64,000 nucleotides of DNA from Prosthecobacter sp. (GCA_019186985.1 JABARQ010000039.1:1-64000), one strand, 5' to 3'; shown: positions 34,441-45,707, counted from the stretch's first letter. Made by a program: numbers and translations. Notes: generated by a model not told the origin, from the letters alone.

Positions 34441-35334
34441 TCAGATGCATTCCACCGGAACGGGCCTTTGAATGCCAGCCAATTCTTTGCCAAGCAGCGC
34501 GGGATTTGTCTCGGAGGTCATGCGGCGCATGAGGTCGAGCGGCCGCTTCTCCAGCCTAACCTCAAGTCTTGCCACGCCGACGGAGACAGTTTCGGTCTCC
34601 TCGGCGAACGGCAGCGTCTTGAACGCGGCCTGCGAGGGCCGGTAGAAGGCGGCCCGGCCGATGTTTTCATCAATCAACTCCGACTCGGCCCTGCCGGTCA
34701 GGTGACTGACCGCGACATGGCACCCCAGTTCCACCGACCGGGCGGAGGCGCAGCGGTTCACCCGTTCCACCCCGCGCAGGGTTTCAGTCGCGCTCGGGCA
34801 GAGGATCAGGTCCACGCCGCTGTCCCGCAGCCTGGCGGAGAGCTCAGGCACCTCGATGTCCAGGCAGATGATGACGGCCATGCGGAAGCCGCCAAAGCTC
34901 CAGAGCCGGAGAACCTCCCCTGCCTCGAACCCCGACTCCCAGGGCGTGAGGTGCAGCTTGTCCTGAAACAGCCATCCGCCATCGCGGACGATCCAGGCCC
35001 GGTTGCGCACCCCGCCCTCCGGAGTCAGCGACGGCACGGTGCCAAGCACGGCCGCCCTGCCCGGACGCTCCAGCCTTTCCTTCAAAAGGGGCAGGCACTC
35101 CGACTCAAAGGCCTGCGCCACCTCGGCGAGCGTGGCCGATCCAACTTGGCGCAGCACATGCGGCTCCAGCCCCATCCAGGTGAACTCAGGAAGCAGGACC
35201 AGTTCAGCGCCCTCGTCCCAGGCGGCCTCGACCATGCGGATCACCGCCAGGGCGTATTCACGGATGTCGGCGGCATCGAGGCCCGGGTCAAAGGTCCGCA
35301 GGGCCAGGGACAAGGTTTCGGCGGGCGGCTTCAT
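34441..35334 (-). CDS. Carbon-nitrogen hydrolase (nitrilase family)
   Basis: A 297-residue amidase/nitrilase-fold enzyme with the complete triad: Glu50 in LPEFTWMG, Lys126 in QDKLHLTPWE and Cys157 in IICLDIEVPE. It probably hydrolyses an amide. The ATG at 35334 overlaps the stop of the upstream GNAT gene by 4 bp. In many bacteria these two activities are fused in one protein (GNAT plus carbon-nitrogen hydrolase, YhcX-like), so the pair here looks like the split form of that protein, acting on the same unknown metabolite. Confidence 0.88.
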   Translation of the reverse strand: MKPPAETLSLALRTFDPGLDAADIREYALAVIRMVEAAWDEGAELVLLPEFTWMGLEPHVLRQVGSATLAEVAQAFESECLPLLKERLERPGRAAVLGTVPSLTPEGGVRNRAWIVRDGGWLFQDKLHLTPWESGFEAGEVLRLWSFGGFRMAVIICLDIEVPELSARLRDSGVDLILCPSATETLRGVERVNRCASARSVELGCHVAVSHLTGRAESELIDENIGRAAFYRPSQAAFKTLPFAEETETVSVGVARLEVRLEKRPLDLMRRMTSETNPALLGKELAGIQRPVPVECI

Positions 35335-35936
35335 GAGCACGGGGCGAGCTGTTTCAGCCAGAAGGTCAGCGTCTTGGGCGACTCCGCCTGCTCGCCGATC
35401 TCCTTCCAGACAAAGGTGGCCTGAAGCTCCGGATGCTTTTCATAACCCTGGGCGGTCCAGAAGCCGTCCAACGGACGATAACCGGCGGGACGCAGCGGAT
35501 GGTCAGCCGGGCGATCGACCGCACAGAAGGTGGTCCAGGAGGCATTCAGTTCACGGGCATGGTCTTCACGCTCCCTGAAGAAGACCTTGCCGACGCCGTG
35601 GCCGCGATACTGCGGCAGAAGCACGGACTCGCCCAGGTAACAAATTTTGGAAAGCGGCCAGCCCTGCCTTTCAAAGCAGGCTCGGAATGAGGGGTCGCCC
35701 TCGAGCATGCCAAGGCAGGTGGTGGCACCGACCGCCCGGTCTCCATCCATCGCCAGCACAACCAGGCTGCTGGCGGCACGGGCGTAGGTGGCGAGGTAGT
35801 CGCGCTCCTCCTCCATCGTGCCCTCGTAAAGGTAGGGGTACTCGTTGAAAACACGCAGACGCAGCGCACCCAGCGCCTCGACATGAGGCAGGATTTCGGC
35901 GCCGCGCAGACGCAGGTAGCGGAGATCATCGGCCAT
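35331..35936 (-). CDS. GNAT-family N-acetyltransferase
   Basis: A 201-residue acyl-CoA-dependent acetyltransferase. The acetyl-CoA pyrophosphate loop appears as QYRGHGVGKVFF, preceded by the strand CYLGESVLLP. The N-terminus (LRYLRLRGAEILPHVEALGALR) resembles the GNAT part of GNAT/nitrilase fusion proteins. The ATG at 35936 is preferred over an upstream TTG at 35954. Translational coupling to the nitrilase through a 4-bp overlap argues for a joint pathway. Substrate unknown. Confidence 0.85.
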   Translation of the reverse strand: MADDLRYLRLRGAEILPHVEALGALRLRVFNEYPYLYEGTMEEERDYLATYARAASSLVVLAMDGDRAVGATTCLGMLEGDPSFRACFERQGWPLSKICYLGESVLLPQYRGHGVGKVFFREREDHARELNASWTTFCAVDRPADHPLRPAGYRPLDGFWTAQGYEKHPELQATFVWKEIGEQAESPKTLTFWLKQLAPCS

Positions 35937-35989
35937 GTACGGCCCATGAATCAAGGAGCGGATTCACGCAACGGCAAATCACGAGCGGA

Positions 35990-37561
35990 TCAATGGGCGA
36001 CCGCCTTCTCAGCGCCAAGGCCGGTGTGGGCGCGCACCTTGAGTTCGGCAAACTTGGCCTCCGCCGCCGGGTCACGGGCGGTGAGGACGGTGCCAAGCCA
36101 GGCGGCCAGGAATCCGAGCGGGATGCTGATGATGCCCGGGTTTTCCAGGGGGAAGACGGCGCCCGCCTTGCCGAACAAACCATTCGGGCTCAGCAGGATC
36201 AGCACGATCGAGGAGCCCAGGCCGACGCCCAGGCCCGCCACGGCTCCGGTGGTGTTGAAGCGCTTCCAGAAGACGCTCAGCACGATGACCGGCAGGTTGG
36301 CACTGGCGGCGACGGCAAAGGCCAGGCCGACCAGGAAGGCCGCGTTCACACTGGGCCCGAGGTAGATCGCAAGGCCGATGCTGACGGCTCCGACGACAAA
36401 GGCCGTGATGCGTGCCACGCGCACTTCCTCACCCGGGCGGTGCTCCTTGCCGTGATGAATGACATTGGTGTAAAAATCATGGGCGAAGCTGGCGCTGGCG
36501 CTCATGGTCAGTCCGGCGACAACGGCCAGGATGGTGGCAAAGGCCACCGCGCTGATGAAGGCGAAGAAGAGCTCGCCGCCGAGGTGCTGGGCAAGGGCCG
36601 GGGCCACCATGTTGGGGTTGGGTTTGCCATCGGAGAGAATCTGGGCCTTTTGAAGGATCGTGGCCGCACCAAAGCCGAAGAAGGTGGTGAGGATGTAGAA
36701 CAGGCCGATGATCGCCATCGCCCAGACCACGCTGGAGCGGGCGGTCTTGGCATCGGGAACCGTGTAGAAGCGGACCAGGATGTGCGGCAGGCCGGCGGTG
36801 CCGAGGACCAGGGCGATGCTCAGCGAAATGAAGTCGAGGCTTCCCCAGGGGCCCGCCACGGCGGGGCCGTATTTCAAGCCGGGCTCGAGCAGGTTCTTCG
36901 GCGCTTCCGTGCCGGCATAGGTGGCGGCGGTCACGGAGTCAAAGAAGGCCCCGAGGCTGTAGCCGTGGTGCTTGAGCACGAGGACGCTGAGCATGAAGGC
37001 GCCGATCATGAGCAGGATCGCCTTGATGATCTGGACCCAGGTGGTGGCGAGCATGCCGCCGAAGACCACATACACCAGCATGAGCACGCCTACGCCGATC
37101 ACCGCCGTGTGGAAGCTGGCGCCGATCAGCTTTTCAATGATGACGCCCGCGCCAACCATCTGTGCGATCATGTAGAAGGTGGACACCGTCAGGGTGCTCA
37201 GCGAGGCCATGGCGCGCACCGGGCGGGGGCTGAGGCGGTAGGCCAGCAGGTCGGCCATCGTGTACTTGCCGGCGTTGCGCAATGGTTCGGCGACGATCAG
37301 CAGCACGGTGATGTAGGCGACCAGGAAGCCCACGGAATACATGAAGCCGTCGTAGCCGCTCAGGCAGATCGCCCCGGAGATGCCCAGGAAGCTGGCGGCG
37401 CTCATGTAGTCACCGGCCACGGCCAGGCCGTTCTGCCAGCCGGTGATGCTGCGGCCGGCGGCAAAGTAGGCGGAGGCGCCGGTGTTTTTCCGGGCGGCCC
37501 AGAAGGTGATCAAAAGCGTCAGCGCAACGAAGCCGACGAACATGGTGAGGGCGATGGACAT
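35990..37561 (-). CDS. actP: Cation/acetate symporter (sodium:solute symporter family)
   Basis: A 523-residue SSS-family transporter with about 13 helices. The segments FAAGRSITGWQNGLAVAGDYMSAASFLG and FYMIAQMVGAG are hallmarks of ActP/YjcG acetate permeases. It follows a DUF485 membrane gene (yjcH-like), as in the E. coli acs-yjcH-actP operon; acs itself is not present here. It should import acetate or another short carboxylate with Na+ or H+. The start at 37561 is about 57 bp after the DUF485 stop. Confidence 0.92.
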   Translation of the reverse strand: MSIALTMFVGFVALTLLITFWAARKNTGASAYFAAGRSITGWQNGLAVAGDYMSAASFLGISGAICLSGYDGFMYSVGFLVAYITVLLIVAEPLRNAGKYTMADLLAYRLSPRPVRAMASLSTLTVSTFYMIAQMVGAGVIIEKLIGASFHTAVIGVGVLMLVYVVFGGMLATTWVQIIKAILLMIGAFMLSVLVLKHHGYSLGAFFDSVTAATYAGTEAPKNLLEPGLKYGPAVAGPWGSLDFISLSIALVLGTAGLPHILVRFYTVPDAKTARSSVVWAMAIIGLFYILTTFFGFGAATILQKAQILSDGKPNPNMVAPALAQHLGGELFFAFISAVAFATILAVVAGLTMSASASFAHDFYTNVIHHGKEHRPGEEVRVARITAFVVGAVSIGLAIYLGPSVNAAFLVGLAFAVAASANLPVIVLSVFWKRFNTTGAVAGLGVGLGSSIVLILLSPNGLFGKAGAVFPLENPGIISIPLGFLAAWLGTVLTARDPAAEAKFAELKVRAHTGLGAEKAVAH

Positions 37562-37618
37562 GAAGAAGGGGCGAAAGTGGGATGAAAATTTCGGGGAACT
37601 TGGCGGGCTGGCTGCGGA

Positions 37619-37927
37619 TCAATGATGACCCTTGATGACTTCAGCCGCCTCCTTGTCCCAGCGCGAGGCCTTGCGGACATAGATGAAGGCGATGATCCAG
37701 GCCATGAGGAACTGGGAGAGCGCGAAGACGTAGGCGATGTTCACCTTGCCAAGCACCTGCTTTTTCATCAGGTCCGGGAAATAGCCCACCAGGATCGGCA
37801 GGGCGAGGTAGTAGCTCATGAAAAAGATCGTCGCACTGACGATGAACCGCGCCTTGCGTCCCAGCAGGCTGCGGAATTCAGGCTTCGCTTCGAGTTCGTC
37901 CCAGTTGACGGGTGATTTTTCGGACAT
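37619..37927 (-). CDS. DUF485 membrane protein (YjcH-like)
   Basis: A 102-residue inner-membrane protein with two helices (about 30-52 and 68-88). Residues 10-25 (NWDELEAKPEFRSLLG) and the segment FFMSYYLALPILVGYFP are typical of DUF485. The family is almost always linked to acetate/cation symporters, and the gene here immediately precedes the actP-like gene; it is probably an accessory subunit or assembly factor. The ATG at 37927 (MSEKSP) was chosen over the longer frame. Confidence 0.9.
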   Translation of the reverse strand: MSEKSPVNWDELEAKPEFRSLLGRKARFIVSATIFFMSYYLALPILVGYFPDLMKKQVLGKVNIAYVFALSQFLMAWIIAFIYVRKASRWDKEAAEVIKGHH

Positions 37928-37999
37928 AAGGGCGCGAAAGTAGGGAGCCCGCAACGCGGTGGCAAGAAGGGAATGCCAGGAAGAAACCTTCGGAGCCAG

Positions 38000-39148
38000 C
38001 TAAGCCACCGCCGCCTCGCGCCGCGCCCAGGCATCGGCCTCCACCAAAGCCTCCAGGCCGGGGTGCTGGATGACCTGGTGCCTGTTCATCACCCTCTCGA
38101 CCGTGCGCCAGATGTCCGGGAAGGAGATTTTGTCCTGCAAAAAGGCCTCCACCGCCACCTCGTTGGCCGCATTCAGCACCGCAGGCAGGGTGCCGCCCAC
38201 CTCTCCGGCATGACGGGCGAGGTTCAAGGCAGGAAAATCCTGGGTGCGCGGCGCTTCAAAGGTCAGGCTGGACAGCCTGGCGAAATCCAGGGGGCGCAGG
38301 TTGTTCGGCACACGCTCGGGCCAGGTGACGGCGTACTGGATGGGGAAGCACATGTCGCTGTGGCTGAGCTGGGCGATGACGCTGTTGTCGCTGAACTCGA
38401 CCATGCTGTGCACGATGCTCTGCGGATGCACGACGACCTCGATGCGGTTCATCGGCACGTCGAACAGCCAGCGCGCCTCGATCATTTCCAGCCCCTTGTT
38501 GAACAGTGTGGCGCTGTCGATGGTGATCTTGCGGCCCATGCTCCAGGTGGGATGCTTCAAAGCCTGCGCCACCGTGACGGCGGGGAGCTGATCAGCCGGA
38601 AGCTGGCGGAACGGGCCGCCGCTGGCTGTCAGCAGGATGCGCCGCACCTCACATCCCCGGTGCCCTTCCAGGCATTGAAAAATGGCGTTGTGCTCGCTGT
38701 CCACAGGCAGGATGTCCACAGCCTTGCGGCGGGCGGCCTCCATGACGGCTTCTCCAGCCATGACGAGGATCTCCTTGCTGGCGACGGCCAGGTGCATGCC
38801 CTTTTCGATCGCGGCCAGCGCCGGCGCCAGGCCCGCCACTCCGACGATGGCCACCAGGACCATGTCGGCATCACTGGCATTCACCAGGTCAACCAGGCCG
38901 CCGGCCCCCACATGCAGGGTCACATCGGCGGGCAGCAGCGCCCGGGCTCTCGCGGCGGCGGCTTCGTCCGTCAGCGCCACCTGCTTCACGCCGGTTTCGC
39001 GCACCTGCTCCACCAGGGCCTCGACACTGCGCTGGGCGGCCAGGCCGACGATCTCCATCCGCTCCGGGATGTCCTGCGCCACCTTGAGGGCGCTGGTGCC
39101 GATGGAGCCGGTGGAACCGAGGAGAAGGACTTTGCGACGTTGGGACAT
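38000..39148 (-). CDS. dxr: 1-deoxy-D-xylulose-5-phosphate reductoisomerase
   Basis: A 382-residue NADPH-dependent enzyme of the MEP isoprenoid pathway. It begins with VLLLGSTGSIGTSAL, the NADPH-binding motif. The metal site appears as PVDSEHNAIFQ (Asp, Glu), with ASGGPFR following and NKGLEMIEARWLF as the conserved second half. AAGG (an AAGGA Shine-Dalgarno-like run) lies about 8 nt before the ATG. It sits 16 bp behind cdsA, the usual order in bacterial envelope-lipid clusters. Confidence 0.96.
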   Translation of the reverse strand: MSQRRKVLLLGSTGSIGTSALKVAQDIPERMEIVGLAAQRSVEALVEQVRETGVKQVALTDEAAAARARALLPADVTLHVGAGGLVDLVNASDADMVLVAIVGVAGLAPALAAIEKGMHLAVASKEILVMAGEAVMEAARRKAVDILPVDSEHNAIFQCLEGHRGCEVRRILLTASGGPFRQLPADQLPAVTVAQALKHPTWSMGRKITIDSATLFNKGLEMIEARWLFDVPMNRIEVVVHPQSIVHSMVEFSDNSVIAQLSHSDMCFPIQYAVTWPERVPNNLRPLDFARLSSLTFEAPRTQDFPALNLARHAGEVGGTLPAVLNAANEVAVEAFLQDKISFPDIWRTVERVMNRHQVIQHPGLEALVEADAWARREAAVA

Positions 39149-39164
39149 GCTGCGCTTCCTTGCC

Positions 39165-40061
39165 TCAGGCGGTGATGGCTTCCAGATAAAAATAAAACAC
39201 CGGCGCGGTGAAGAGCAGGCTGTCGGTCAGGTCCAGGATGCCGCCGATGCCGGGAAACTTGTGCCCGCTGTCCTTGATGGAGACGCAGCGTTTCAGGACA
39301 GACTCGGCGAGGTCGCCGGAGACGGCGGTCGCACACAGCACCGGAGCGAGGATCATGCCATGCAGCCAGGTGACGGGGGCCAGCTTTTCGCCGGCCAGTC
39401 CAAGGGTGCAGGCGGCGGCGACAAAGGATCCCAGAAAGGCACCGGCCAGCCCTTCCCAGGACTTCGCCGGACTGATGTGCGGGATCATCTTGTGCCTGCC
39501 AAAAAGAACGCCCACGGCATAGGCGCCCATGTCACTGAACTTGGTGACCAGGATCAGGAACAGCACCAGGAACAGGCCGGTCATGCTGCTGCCATCCGGC
39601 TTGAAATACATCAGCCGCACGATGAAGCCGAAGAAGATCACGGTGTAAACCACGCCAAAGACGGTGTGGAAGATGCGCTGGAGGGTCATCGCCCCCTCAA
39701 GCTGATGACGGTAGCACAGCAGGAAGGAGCCGTGAACGCTGGCGGTCAGGGCGGCGAGTTCCAGCCACATGGGCGGCGCGCTTTTTTCACGCATCACCCA
39801 CCAGGTCATCGTCACCCAGTAGCCCAGGCAGATGCAGAGTCCGAGAAGGTTGAAGCCGCGGGCCTGGTCGTCCAGGCGCAGCAGGCGGTAATATTCAAAG
39901 GCGCCCGCCACGCCAAAGAAACCCGTGAGCAGCACCAGCACCCAGTGGCTGTTCCACTGCACGGCGGCGGCAATGACGGCCCAGAGGATCAGCGTGCTGA
40001 ACAGCCTGGAGGCAAACACCCGACGCTTGCTGGGAGCCGGGGCGGGAGAGGCGGGAGTCAT
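39165..40061 (-). CDS. cdsA: Phosphatidate cytidylyltransferase
   Basis: A 298-residue polytopic membrane enzyme that makes CDP-diacylglycerol from phosphatidic acid and CTP, the branch point of phospholipid synthesis. The C-terminal signature is present, running from HISPAKSWEGLAGAFLG to KDSGHKFPGIGGILDLTDSL. About eight helices are predicted. It precedes dxr by 16 bp in an operon; the usual upstream partner uppS is not in the window. Confidence 0.93.
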   Translation of the reverse strand: MTPASPAPAPSKRRVFASRLFSTLILWAVIAAAVQWNSHWVLVLLTGFFGVAGAFEYYRLLRLDDQARGFNLLGLCICLGYWVTMTWWVMREKSAPPMWLELAALTASVHGSFLLCYRHQLEGAMTLQRIFHTVFGVVYTVIFFGFIVRLMYFKPDGSSMTGLFLVLFLILVTKFSDMGAYAVGVLFGRHKMIPHISPAKSWEGLAGAFLGSFVAAACTLGLAGEKLAPVTWLHGMILAPVLCATAVSGDLAESVLKRCVSIKDSGHKFPGIGGILDLTDSLLFTAPVFYFYLEAITA

Positions 40062-40153
40062 GCGGGATCAGATCGGAAAAAAGGCGCGGCTATGTAGGCT
40101 GCGAATCACTTCTGGCAAGCGTCACGCAAAGGTCAGTGCGCCGGATGCTCCGC

Positions 40154-40203
40154 AAAAACGCCATGGCCGCCTTTCTTCCGGAGATTCCGGGCGGGCCATG
40201 GCG
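40154..40203 (-). terminator. Intrinsic terminator after the sugar-dehydrogenase gene
   Basis: On the minus strand CGCCATGGCC (from 40203) pairs perfectly with GGCCATGGCG (ending at 40159), a 10-bp stem whose loop can form a smaller CCGGAA/TTCCGG-type hairpin. Five T follow (40158-40154). It lies 21 bp past the stop of the gene at 40225-41595 and ahead of cdsA, so it separates the two units. Confidence 0.75.
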
Positions 40204-40224
40204 CTGGAGGCGAACCGGAAAGTC

Positions 40225-41595
40225 TTACTTGCCCGCCACAGGAGCCGTGGCGGCACCGGCGGGCACCTTGCCGGCGGGGACGATCTTCCAGACGGCGCCG
40301 CGCTCGCTGGTGTAGGGATCGACCGGACCACCGTAGTTCGCCGTGGCGTGGGTGACGTAAATGCTGCCGTCAGGGCCGATGCCGCTGCCGGTCGGGCGGA
40401 TGCCGTCAGCCAGGTCGAGCATCTCCTGCATCTGCCATTTGCCGGCATCCCGCTTCATGCCCCAGACCTTGCCGCTGCCCCAGTCCGCGCAGAAGTAGAC
40501 GCCATCGAGCTCCGGATAGTCCTTGCCGCGGTAGACGCCCAGGTTGATCACGCAGATGCCCTGGTTGACGTGGCTGTATTCACCAATGGGCAGCACTCCG
40601 ACCTTCGGGTAGCTTTCAGGATCTGCGGCCGTCTCGGTGCCATCGGGGTTCTTCTTCAGAATCATCGGGAAGGGATGGCTGCCGCACATGAACTTCCAGC
40701 CGTAGTTTTCACCCCCCTTGCTGCCTGCAGGCTGGAAGTTGATCTCCTCCCAGTGGTTCTGGCCGATGTCGGCGATGTACATGTCGCCGGTCTTCGAATC
40801 GAAGCTGAAGGTCCAGGGATTGCGCAGGCCGTAGGCCCAGATTTCAGGCTTGGCCTTCGGATGCACCTTGGAGAAGGCCTCCTCGCTCACGCCAAAAAGC
40901 ACCATCTGCTGCAGCGGGGTGATGAAGGGATTGTCCTTGGGCACTTCGTAGGCCCGGTCAGGAGAAGACTTGTTGACGTCGATGCGCAGCATCTTGCCCA
41001 GCCAGGTGTGCAGGTCCTGCCCGGCGTTGATGACATCGCCCTCCCAGCCGCCGTCGCCGACGCCGATGTAAAGATAACCGTCAGGGCCGAAGGCGATCTG
41101 GCCGCCGTGGTGGTTGCAGTAGGGGAAGTCGATCTGCATCAGGATCCGCACGCTGTCAGGATCCAGCTTGTCGGGGTTGGCCTTGTCCACCTTGTACTCG
41201 GCGATCATCGTGGCGCCGTTGAACCAGAGGTCGGCATAGGCGATGTAAACCTTGCCGTTGCTCTTGAAATCAGGGTGGAAGGCCATGCTGTACATGCCCA
41301 GTTCCAGGAAGGAGGAGATGGTCTTGTCCTTCAGGTCGAGGAAGGGGCGGCGCAGCTTCTTGCCATCCTTGATGATCTGGATCACGCCGGGACGCTCCAC
41401 CACAAACACACGGCCGCTGCCATCATCCGGTGCGGCGACGCTGACGGGATCGACAAGATCATCGGCCACCTTGACGAGGCTGATGGCGACATCGCTGGGC
41501 AGCTTGCCTCCGGGCTGGGCGGGCTTGTCCTCGGCGCGCAGGACGGCGCCGGAAAGCAGTGCGATGAGGGTGAGTAGGCTGAGGGTGGCTTTCAT
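40225..41595 (-). CDS. Exported PQQ-dependent sugar dehydrogenase (GSDH/HHIP-like)
   Basis: A 456-residue secreted protein with a signal peptide (cleavage near Ala21, VLRAED) and a six-bladed glucose/sorbosone dehydrogenase propeller. Motifs include VFVVERPGVIQII, SMAFHPDFKSNGKVYI, HHGGQIAFGPDGYLYIG, GKMLRIDV, GLRNPWTFSFD and GDMYIADIGQ, as in soluble aldose sugar dehydrogenases (YliI). It probably oxidises sugars in the periplasm using PQQ; no PQQ-synthesis genes are nearby. A strong terminator follows. Confidence 0.88.
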   Translation of the reverse strand: MKATLSLLTLIALLSGAVLRAEDKPAQPGGKLPSDVAISLVKVADDLVDPVSVAAPDDGSGRVFVVERPGVIQIIKDGKKLRRPFLDLKDKTISSFLELGMYSMAFHPDFKSNGKVYIAYADLWFNGATMIAEYKVDKANPDKLDPDSVRILMQIDFPYCNHHGGQIAFGPDGYLYIGVGDGGWEGDVINAGQDLHTWLGKMLRIDVNKSSPDRAYEVPKDNPFITPLQQMVLFGVSEEAFSKVHPKAKPEIWAYGLRNPWTFSFDSKTGDMYIADIGQNHWEEINFQPAGSKGGENYGWKFMCGSHPFPMILKKNPDGTETAADPESYPKVGVLPIGEYSHVNQGICVINLGVYRGKDYPELDGVYFCADWGSGKVWGMKRDAGKWQMQEMLDLADGIRPTGSGIGPDGSIYVTHATANYGGPVDPYTSERGAVWKIVPAGKVPAGAATAPVAGK

Positions 41596-41744
41596 GAGTT
41601 CGGTTGGGTTGCTTCGGGAAAATGCAAAAACGCGGGCAGGCTAGCGACTTGCGCCTTCACCTGACAAGCCAGAAGTCTTGCCCCCGCTGCTCCGGCGCGA
41701 TTTTCCATGAACCACGCCTCTCTCGGACATGGTCGCCTGGCCCC

Positions 41745-44700
41745 TCAGCCCAGCAGTTCCTCCAGGTCCCCTTCCCCAAGCCCGGACATCAGCGGCGAGT
41801 GCTCGTCCAGCGTGGCCTCGACCAGCCCCCGCTTCTTCTGCTGAAGCGCGAGGATGCGCTCCTCCACCGTTCCACGCATGGCGAGACGATAAGCCGTGAC
41901 GACACGCTGCTGGCCGATGCGGTGGGCTCGGTCGATGGCCTGGGCCTCTACCGCCGGGTTCCACCAGGGATCAAGCAGGATGACATGGTCGGCGGCCGTG
42001 AGGTTGAGGCCGTAACCACCGGCCTTGAGGCTGATCAGGAAAACCTTGCGGCTGGGGTCGCTCTGGAAGGCCTTCACCTGCGCCTCGCGGTCATTGCTCG
42101 ATCCGTCAATGTAACCGTAATCGATCCCCTGGTCTTCGAGCCTGGCGCGCACGAGCTTCAAATACTGCACGAACTGGCTGAAGATCAGCACCTTGCCATC
42201 GGCGTCGAGGATCCCCTCCAGCCGGTCCTGAAGCATCGGCCACTTGCCCGAAAGCTCATCGGCATCGAGCCCCTTGAGAGCATCGCCGGCCAGGCCGGTG
42301 AGACGCAGGTCGCAGCAGGCCTGGCGCAGGCGCAGCAGGACGGTGAACATGGTCATCTTCGCCCCGCCCTGACCGGAACGCTTGCGTGCGGCCTTGATCT
42401 CCTCGCGTCCTTCCTCCAGCACCCGGCGATAAACTTCAGCCTGGGCGGCGGACGGCTCGCACCAGAGGATCTGCTCAATCTTCTCCGGCAGATCCTTCAA
42501 CACTTCACGCTTGGCGCGACGGAGGAAATAGGGTCGCAGCAGCTTCTTGAGCCGGTCGCTCGCCGCCTGGCCCGCCGGGCTGTCGAGCCCGTTCTGGATG
42601 GGCTGTTCAAACCGCTCCTTGAAGCTGTCGCGTCCGCCCAGGTAGCCCGGCAGCGTGAACTGGTAAATCGACCACAGGTCGCGCGTGCTGTTTTCCACCG
42701 GAGTCCCGGTAAGAGCGAGCCTGGCCTTCGCCTTGAGGCATCGCAGCGCCTTCGCGGCATCCGTGTCCGGATTGCGGATGTAGCTGGCCTCGTCCAGCAG
42801 CACCAGCCGCCAGGCCTGCTTCTGCAGCACCTCCTGGTCGCGCACGGCCAGCTGGTAGGTGGTGATGAGCACATCCTGTTCGGCAAGGCGCGACAGCACC
42901 GCCGCACGCCCGCCCCCCTGGGAAACCGCCACCCGCAGGTGCGGCGCAAACTTTTCAAACTCCGCACGCCAGTTGCCCGTGAGGCTCTTCGGACAGATGA
43001 TCAAAACCGGCCCGCCCTCGGGAGCCGCAGCCTTGAGGGCGCTGATGGCAGCGATGCTCTGCACCGTCTTGCCCAGGCCCATCTCATCGCCCAGCACCCC
43101 GCCGCGCCCGGCTTCGGCCTGAGTGACCAGCCAGCGCGTGCCGAGAAGCTGGTAAGGCCGCAGCTTCGGCCCCAGGTCGCCCAGTCTGGCAAGCAGTCCC
43201 GCCTCCTCCGTGAGCCGGGTCGGCGCAGCCTCTTCGCGACCCAGGAAATAATCCTCATGCAGGCTGCTGATGCGCGCCCCCTCCGCCGTGAGCTGCAGCG
43301 GCACGTCACGAAGCGTGTCCTCAAACTCCTCCACGCCGGCCAGGTCGAGCAGGTACTTCCTGCCATTCCTGCCGGTGACGCTGCTCTGGCCGCTGCGCAC
43401 CAGGCGCAGCACCTCGGCCCTGGGCAGGCGGAAGCCGTCCGGTGCCTCGTAGGCGAACTCCATCGCCAGCCAGTCCTGGCCGCCACTGCGGCGGTCATCG
43501 TCAGCATCACGGCGGTGAATCTGCGGGGCAATGCGCGCCACACCCCGGGTCGCCGCCTTCCATCGCTCACCTTCAACCACCTTCATTTCACGGCGCAGAC
43601 GCGGCAGTTCCGAGGCATAGAGGCGCAGGACGGACTCCGGCTTGCCGAGCTTCCAGACCAGCGAATGGCCGCCCGCATCCACTCTCACGCCGATCTGGAA
43701 TCCCAGGGACTCCATGAGCGCCATGAGCCTGGCTTCCTCAGCCTCGTTTCGCAGGTAAAAGAGGCCGGGTGAAACGGCGTCCTCCAGAGGAAACAGGCCT
43801 TCGGCGGCACAGCGCGGCCCGCTTTCCCCCACCAGCCAGCGGCTGTCGGCAAACTCCGCACGCAGGGTGGCCTCGACCGCCTGAAGCGAACCGTCCAGCT
43901 CGAGCGTGAAACGGCATGGCACCGGCACGCAATGGAAGTGCTCCAGTCCTTCGCCACGAAGCTCCATCTGGAAGGCATCATTCAGCATTTCGCGCTGGGC
44001 GATCAGCCACCGGAGCGGCCGCCTCGCCGGCAGTGAACGCAAAAGTTGTTCGGCATCCGAAGGCAGCGCCGGGAGGCGGAACAGGCTTTGTGTTTCCCGG
44101 CAGAACCAGGGTCCGTTGAAGCGCCCCTGGAAAAGCGGCCGCTGCCCCTCGCCGGCCAGCCTGAGAACGACCTCCTTGTCGCCGGGCCTCGCCTCCGCCG
44201 TCAGCAGCAGCCGCAGGGGTTCGCGGGCGATGCTTAACGGCGAGCCACCGCCGCTCGGCTTGCCGGCCAAGATCCTGGGATGCTCCGCAGCGGCAAGCAT
44301 GAACTCATCAAAAACCGCCCCGGGCAGCGACAGCGGCGCGCTTTGCGCCTTCACCCCAGCCTCCGCCAGCCAGGCGGCGAGCAAGGATTCCTCGGCCTCC
44401 TGAGTCCCGGGGGAAAAGCGCACATAGGCGCCCAGCGGCTCACGCACCTGCCCCGAGAGCAGGTTTTCAGGCAGAAAGACCGAGTAGGTCCCCGCCACCG
44501 CCAGAGGCTTGCGGGCAGCCGTGGGCTTCAACGCGACACCGGCCGCAGACGGAGCTGCTTTCGCCAGGGCAGGAACAGCGGAAGGAGGGTTCTGGCGCGG
44601 CCCCGGCGCTCCGCCCCGAAGATGCGCCAGCACGACCGCCAGGGCATGTTCACATATCAACCCGCGACGTGAGGCCGGGCAGGTGCAGAGGTTGGTCACA

Positions 44701-44882
44701 TCCGTCCGCGAGCTGAAGGCCAGGCCCGAGGCGAACTTTGTTTTTCCCGCGCCGGCCTGGCCGCGGATGCGTCCGGGTTCAGCGCCTGACACCGTGACGA
44801 AACCGCCATCCACAAGGCTTCGGGCGGCCTTCATGGCCTGCCATCCGCCGATTTCGCCAAGCCATTTCTCGGTGATTTCCAT
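41745..44882 (-). CDS. SWIM zinc-finger SNF2-family DNA helicase/translocase
   Basis: A 1045-residue Swi2/Snf2 ATPase. The N-terminus has a SWIM zinc-binding motif (Cys66, Cys68, Cys77, His79). The ATPase core in the second half has [11 protein letters not shown] (Lys605), [10 protein letters not shown], a Walker B reading [11 protein letters not shown] (a Ser where most have His or Gln), LTGTPVENS, and C-terminal helicase motifs [27 protein letters not shown] and DRAHRIGQ. Such bacterial proteins remodel DNA-protein complexes or RNA polymerase. Start ATG 44882 leaves 51 bp to the divergent parA; ATG 44933 is an alternative that would abut parA. Confidence 0.9.
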   Translation of the reverse strand: MEITEKWLGEIGGWQAMKAARSLVDGGFVTVSGAEPGRIRGQAGAGKTKFASGLAFSSRTDVTNLCTCPASRRGLICEHALAVVLAHLRGGAPGPRQNPPSAVPALAKAAPSAAGVALKPTAARKPLAVAGTYSVFLPENLLSGQVREPLGAYVRFSPGTQEAEESLLAAWLAEAGVKAQSAPLSLPGAVFDEFMLAAAEHPRILAGKPSGGGSPLSIAREPLRLLLTAEARPGDKEVVLRLAGEGQRPLFQGRFNGPWFCRETQSLFRLPALPSDAEQLLRSLPARRPLRWLIAQREMLNDAFQMELRGEGLEHFHCVPVPCRFTLELDGSLQAVEATLRAEFADSRWLVGESGPRCAAEGLFPLEDAVSPGLFYLRNEAEEARLMALMESLGFQIGVRVDAGGHSLVWKLGKPESVLRLYASELPRLRREMKVVEGERWKAATRGVARIAPQIHRRDADDDRRSGGQDWLAMEFAYEAPDGFRLPRAEVLRLVRSGQSSVTGRNGRKYLLDLAGVEEFEDTLRDVPLQLTAEGARISSLHEDYFLGREEAAPTRLTEEAGLLARLGDLGPKLRPYQLLGTRWLVTQAEAGRGGVLGDEMGLGKTVQSIAAISALKAAAPEGGPVLIICPKSLTGNWRAEFEKFAPHLRVAVSQGGGRAAVLSRLAEQDVLITTYQLAVRDQEVLQKQAWRLVLLDEASYIRNPDTDAAKALRCLKAKARLALTGTPVENSTRDLWSIYQFTLPGYLGGRDSFKERFEQPIQNGLDSPAGQAASDRLKKLLRPYFLRRAKREVLKDLPEKIEQILWCEPSAAQAEVYRRVLEEGREEIKAARKRSGQGGAKMTMFTVLLRLRQACCDLRLTGLAGDALKGLDADELSGKWPMLQDRLEGILDADGKVLIFSQFVQYLKLVRARLEDQGIDYGYIDGSSNDREAQVKAFQSDPSRKVFLISLKAGGYGLNLTAADHVILLDPWWNPAVEAQAIDRAHRIGQQRVVTAYRLAMRGTVEERILALQQKKRGLVEATLDEHSPLMSGLGEGDLEELLG

Positions 44883-44933
44883 TTCTTTCTGGCGCGGTGG
44901 ATGGTTCCTCTTCAAACTCACGTCAACAGACAT

Positions 44934-45707
<774 letters not shown>

